Source of the DNA: Burkholderia sp. SRS-W-2-2016 | GTDB taxonomy: Bacteria > Pseudomonadota > Gammaproteobacteria > Burkholderiales > Burkholderiaceae | NCBI RefSeq assembly: GCF_001931485.1 | Contig: NZ_MSDV01000033.1 | Coordinates: forward strand, 1-64,000 | DNA: 64,000 bases | Direction of reading: 5' to 3' | Shown here: one piece after another, positions 60,631 through 64,000 of the stretch | How the letters are laid out: each line of letters begins with the position of its first letter | How positions within the stretch are numbered: position 1 is the stretch's first letter | Notes under the pieces: model-generated | Seen by the model: the letters and a program-made list of their open reading frames with translations, nothing else | Database searches by the model: none | What the model was told of the DNA's origin: nothing | Translations under genes and position numbers: made by a program

Positions 60631-61758
60631 CTAGCGCAGCGGCCGGGCAATCAGATCGTCGAGCAGCGCGGCATAGGTGGCGACCAGCTGGCGATCGTCG
60701 GGCAGATAGCGGGCAATCGCGGTGCGCTGTTTCTCGCGATACCACGACGTATGCGCGTCGTGATTCTCGAGCGCTTCGATGGCCTTGCGCGCGCCCTCTT
60801 CCACATCGTTGCCGCGGTAGTAGTAACCGAGGTCCGCGCACAGATGCGCGTTGTGTACGAGCGGATAACCCTGCCAGCACACTTCGAGGTAGAAGTAATT
60901 GAGCGGGTTTTCGAGTTGATGGGAGATCACGACATCCGTGTTCTCCGCGAGAAACGTGGGCGTTTCGTGGCGCCCCAGAAACACCGCCTTGTGATTGCGC
61001 ACGATATCGAGCTGATTCATCAGCGCGATGAACTCCTTGCTTTCGCGCGCGATTCCGTCGGCATTGGTGACCTGCAGCAGCTCGACGCTCTCGGGCCGCT
61101 GCCGGTACACCATTTCCGCGATCAGCGCCGGATACAGGCAGAACTTCACGACATTGATATTCGGCTCCATCACGCTGAGCCGTTTCGCGCCGCCGCGCGG
61201 CTGGTACACGCCGGCGTTCGGCAGATTCTTCACGCGCTCGTCGAGAAACATCGGACTCCAGACGAACGGCACCGCCCGCGCGGTCTGCCGGCGCAATACC
61301 TCGAAATACGAACGGCTGATATGGTCGACCTGCGGGATCATCCAGATATCGTCGTAGCGCTGGTTGACGAACAGGTTTTCGCCCCACATCGGCTTGCGAA
61401 ACAGCACCGATTCCATCGCGTGGATGTACTCGAAGCCGCAGCAATACGACACCAGCCGCACGCCGCGCTGCTTCAGATAGTCGGTCTGCACCGCGTTGAC
61501 CTGACCGCCGAGTTCGATCAGCACGTCGAGCGCGTCTTTCGCGGTATCGAACGTGACGGTCGGAAAACGCGTCTGGTCCCACGGCAACGCCGGCGTGATC
61601 GGCACCGCGGTGGTGTTGACGAGCGCGACCGACGCGACGTTCGGACAGTGGCGCAATGCGTCCGCGAGGAACGCGGCGTTCTGCTTGATGCCGTTATTCC
61701 ACAACGTTTCGTTCGGCTGATGCAGACCGATCGTGATGCCGATGCGCAAACGGTTCAT
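60631..61758 (-). CDS. DUF2827 family protein, copy 1 (glycosyltransferase-like)
   Basis: A 375-residue DUF2827 protein. It opens RIGITIGLHQPNETLWNNGI and contains LIELGGQVNAVQTDYLKQRG, VWSPMFLDERVKNLPNAGVY, and, near the C-terminus, ENTDVVISHQLENPLNYFYL and GYPLVHNAHLCADLGYYYRG. The two-lobe pattern and C-terminal VSHQ...N / PLVHN blocks look like a GT-B glycosyltransferase. The family is mostly found in Burkholderiales and is uncharacterised. It lies 71 bp upstream of the glycosyltransferase above and 20 bp downstream of the exported protein. Confidence 0.85.
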   Translation of the reverse strand: MNRLRIGITIGLHQPNETLWNNGIKQNAAFLADALRHCPNVASVALVNTTAVPITPALPWDQTRFPTVTFDTAKDALDVLIELGGQVNAVQTDYLKQRGVRLVSYCCGFEYIHAMESVLFRKPMWGENLFVNQRYDDIWMIPQVDHISRSYFEVLRRQTARAVPFVWSPMFLDERVKNLPNAGVYQPRGGAKRLSVMEPNINVVKFCLYPALIAEMVYRQRPESVELLQVTNADGIARESKEFIALMNQLDIVRNHKAVFLGRHETPTFLAENTDVVISHQLENPLNYFYLEVCWQGYPLVHNAHLCADLGYYYRGNDVEEGARKAIEALENHDAHTSWYREKQRTAIARYLPDDRQLVATYAALLDDLIARPLR

Positions 61759-61778
61759 AGTGTGGGTTTCCCTGTTGC

Positions 61779-62345
61779 TTACTGCGGCGCCTTACGGAAC
61801 ATCACGAAGCGGCGGATCATCAGACAGCCCGGCTTCGAGTCGATCAGCGACACCGACGAACCCGGCGTTTTGCCGTCCGTATAGACCATCATATGCGACA
61901 GCAGCTTCGTGCCCTGGTAGCCGGGCAACTGCTTGCGGGCCACGGTCGCGCAATCGGCCGGTTCGACCGAAATGCGCTCGGCCGATACCGAACATGTACC
62001 GTCCGCCTCCGGCACGCCGGTCAGCGACATCGCCGCATTGCCGTTGGCCGCTTCGAGCCCGACCAGCGAAAAAATCGCGCTATTGCCGCCGCGCGCACGA
62101 TCCCAGTCGAACAGCACGTCGTTGCCGGTCGTGCCTTTGATCCCCAGCGCGGACAATTCGCTCAGCGCCGGCAGGCATTGCTTCGCGCCGATCGCGCTCG
62201 CCGCCTGCACCACAGAATTGCGCGGCCCCTGCTCGGCTTGCGGCACCAGCACGCCCTGCGCGAAGGCGGCCGGCAGCGGCGCCAGCAATACGCCGGCGGC
62301 GAGCAGTTTGGGTACGGTCGTAGCGAGTGAACGGAATAGCGTCAT
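61779..62345 (-). CDS. Exported hypothetical protein between DUF2827 genes
   Basis: A 188-residue protein with a clear signal peptide (KLLAAGVLLAPLPAAFAQG). The mature part has four Cys (KQCLPAL, GTCSV, ADCATV, PGCLM) that could form two disulfides, and a beta-rich pattern. I do not recognise a family. It sits within the DUF2827/glycosyltransferase cluster on the same strand with close spacing, so it probably works with them, perhaps as a periplasmic or outer-membrane partner. Confidence 0.7.
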   Translation of the reverse strand: MTLFRSLATTVPKLLAAGVLLAPLPAAFAQGVLVPQAEQGPRNSVVQAASAIGAKQCLPALSELSALGIKGTTGNDVLFDWDRARGGNSAIFSLVGLEAANGNAAMSLTGVPEADGTCSVSAERISVEPADCATVARKQLPGYQGTKLLSHMMVYTDGKTPGSSVSLIDSKPGCLMIRRFVMFRKAPQ

Positions 62346-62396
62346 GACTGATCTGGCTGCCTGTGTCGATAAAGTCGATCGATGTGCGGGCATGGT

Positions 62397-63551
62397 TTAG
62401 CTGTTGTCGAAGAGCCGGGCAATCGCATCGGTATACGTAGCGACGTTGACGTCGCTTTCCGGATCGAGCTGGGCGAGAAACGCGTTCGCGGTGCGCCGGT
62501 ATGCATCCAGACCGGCGTCATGCTCCGCATACGCGAGTTGCAACGCGCGGCCGCCGTCCTCGCAATCGAAACCGTGATAGCGATATCCGCAGTCGCCGAT
62601 CAGATGCGAATTGTGGACCAGCGGATAACCGCCATACAGCGCCTCGTAGTACACGTAGTTCTGCGCGTTTTCCCATTGATGGCTGACGACCACATCGACG
62701 TCCGCCGCGACCACCTGACAAAACGGAAAGCGCCCTTCGAACGACGCGAGCCCGTGCTGCACGATATCGAGGCTACGCGCAAAGCCGTTGAAGCTCACGT
62801 GTTCCTTCAGATGAAACGTGTTGTACGCGAACACGTGTTCGAGCATGTCCGGGTTGTCGCGATGCGCGGCCTCGCAGGCGAGCAGCGGCACGTAGCTCGT
62901 CTTCACCATGCAGATGTTCGGCTCGAAGATGCCCGCGCGCCAGCGCTTGCGGCCCGGCTGGTAGCCGAAGCGTTTGCCTTCCGGCAGCTTTGCCGCTTCG
63001 CGCTCCAGCACGAGCGGACTCCACAGATGCGGCATCAGCCGCACCGGGCAGCGGAACACGCTTTCGAAGTACGGCAGGCAGGTCACTTCGTATTCGGGCA
63101 GCGTCCAGATTTCATGGTACGGCGCGCCGGTAATCAGCAGTCCGTGCGATTTGTCGAACACCATCCGTTCGATGTCGATCACGTAGTCGTTGCCGACGCG
63201 CATCGACACGATCTTGCCGCCGCGCTCGCGAAACGCAACGACCCATTCGCGCGCGAGTTGCGCGCTCATTTCGATCATCACGTCGAGCGTATTCGCCGCT
63301 TCGTTCATGTCGATCAGCGGCACCGGCGAATCGGCGAGAAAGTTCTTCGCGTCGGCGGGTTCGCCGTCGCCGCCGCCGGCCACGAGGTAAGTCGCCTCGA
63401 CGAGCGGCGAGCGCATCAGCAGCATCACCAGAAAAATGCAGTTCTGGTAGATGCCGTTTTCCCACAGCGACTGCTCGCCTTTGCGCACATAAATCGATAC
63501 GCCGACCCGCAGCTTGCGGGCGCCGGACAATGAGCTGGGTACGGAATTCAT
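62397..63551 (-). CDS. DUF2827 family protein, copy 2
   Basis: A 384-residue paralogue of the gene at 60631. KLRVGVSIYVRKGEQSLWEN opens it; LWSPLVLEREAAKLPEGKRF, FEPNICMVKTSYVPLLACEA and VVSHQWENAQNYVYYEALYG with GYPLVHNSHLIGDCGYRYHG match copy 1 block by block. The start at 63551 (MNSVPSS) overlaps the stop of the preceding copy by 4 bp (ATGA). The longer open frame is a shadow of that copy. Confidence 0.85.
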   Translation of the reverse strand: MNSVPSSLSGARKLRVGVSIYVRKGEQSLWENGIYQNCIFLVMLLMRSPLVEATYLVAGGGDGEPADAKNFLADSPVPLIDMNEAANTLDVMIEMSAQLAREWVVAFRERGGKIVSMRVGNDYVIDIERMVFDKSHGLLITGAPYHEIWTLPEYEVTCLPYFESVFRCPVRLMPHLWSPLVLEREAAKLPEGKRFGYQPGRKRWRAGIFEPNICMVKTSYVPLLACEAAHRDNPDMLEHVFAYNTFHLKEHVSFNGFARSLDIVQHGLASFEGRFPFCQVVAADVDVVVSHQWENAQNYVYYEALYGGYPLVHNSHLIGDCGYRYHGFDCEDGGRALQLAYAEHDAGLDAYRRTANAFLAQLDPESDVNVATYTDAIARLFDNS

Positions 63552-64000
63552 GAATGGCCCGGGCGGTTGGCGATAAAAGTCGTATCGCGGCACAGATGCA
63601 GCAGCCGCGCCGCATGCGCATCGAGGTTGGCCTGACTGAACGGATTCACCGCGTCGAACACGCGTTTCGAGCGCGCGCGATAGTCGTCGAGCCGCGCGGC
63701 ATGTTGCGAGCGTGCATGGCGCAGTTGCGCGGCGCCCTCGCGCACTTCGAACGCCGGGTAATAGTAGCCGGCGTCTTTCAGCCATGGAGAGTTGTGGATC
63801 AGCGGATAGTCGCCGTACAGCGCGTCGAGATAGCTGTAGTTCTGGTCGTTCTGCCACTGATGCGACACGACCGCGTCCGCATGCTGCACCATGAAACCGA
63901 CGACGTCGTTGCGCCCCTGAAACAGCGCCTTATGCTCGCGTACGAGATTCAGCGAGTTCGCGAAGTACAGCATGGTCGGATGGTCCTTCAGATGCAGCGT
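63548..64000 (-). CDS. DUF2827 family protein, copy 3 (partial, runs off window)
   Basis: The C-terminal 150 residues of a third paralogue: DAVVSHQWQNDQNYSYLDAL, then YGDYPLIHNSPWLKDAGYYY. The N-terminal part lies beyond the right edge of the window. Tandem arrangement and ATGA coupling with copy 2 show a repeated gene family made by duplication. Confidence 0.82.
   Translation of the reverse strand, partial: TLHLKDHPTMLYFANSLNLVREHKALFQGRNDVVGFMVQHADAVVSHQWQNDQNYSYLDALYGDYPLIHNSPWLKDAGYYYPAFEVREGAAQLRHARSQHAARLDDYRARSKRVFDAVNPFSQANLDAHAARLLHLCRDTTFIANRPGHS

Overview
The window is chromosomal DNA of a high-GC betaproteobacterium, most likely Paraburkholderia or Burkholderia sensu lato. The evidence is the strong G/C third-position bias, the tandem DUF2827 glycosyltransferase-like genes, the order of the urate/allantoin genes, a soluble chemoreceptor with a conserved C-terminal sensor domain, and the YbiT, PspA and PBP1a sequences. 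I recognise no rRNA, tRNA or CRISPR array.

Layout. 0-9 kb: a DUF2795 protein at the edge, a LysR regulator, a small membrane protein, and a TetR-regulated tripartite RND efflux operon (adaptor, pump, outer-membrane channel). 9-15.5 kb: PBP1a, a ribbon-helix-helix-like protein, PspA and a TPR/glycine-rich membrane protein. 15.5-20.7 kb: a TetR regulator divergent from a Baeyer-Villiger-type monooxygenase and an alpha/beta hydrolase, then a cytoplasmic chemoreceptor. 20.8-27.2 kb: a potFGHI polyamine importer, a 13-bp tandem-repeat tract, an Nramp metal transporter and a DUF1289 protein.

27.3-33.75 kb is an accessory island whose right-hand part is clearly AT-richer than the rest. It starts with a decayed IS256-family element with a visible 8-bp target duplication, into which a decayed IS110-family fragment has inserted. 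Next comes a compact operon: a 54-residue peptide gene, an intercistronic hairpin, a HExxH protein resembling the alpha-ketoglutarate-dependent peptide beta-hydroxylase family, an ABC exporter and a JmjC/cupin dioxygenase. I read this as a candidate RiPP (ribosomally made, post-translationally modified peptide) pathway with two different oxygenases and no maturation gene of any classical RiPP class. It ends at a decayed fragment of an ABC-F gene related to the intact ybiT copy 2.5 kb further on.

33.75-38.4 kb: an MFS exporter, ybiT, a beta-hydroxyacid dehydrogenase and dodecin. 38.5-56.1 kb: an almost continuous purine-salvage and catabolism region. It holds a BMP-type purine/nucleoside ABC importer, a LysR regulator, an 8-oxoguanine-deaminase-like amidohydrolase, 5-hydroxyisourate hydrolase, membrane urate oxidase PuuD, ureidoglycolate lyase, allantoicase, OHCU decarboxylase, PuuE allantoinase, a hydantoin/allantoin racemase, an NCS1 permease and a GntR regulator. 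Together these would take urate through 5-hydroxyisourate, OHCU, allantoin and allantoate to ureidoglycolate, then glyoxylate and urea. 56.4-59.2 kb: ldcA, tadA, a DUF1992 gene and thpR, the last preceded by a LexA-like box. 59.2-64 kb: a glycosyltransferase and three DUF2827 genes with a small exported protein between them; the last gene runs off the window.
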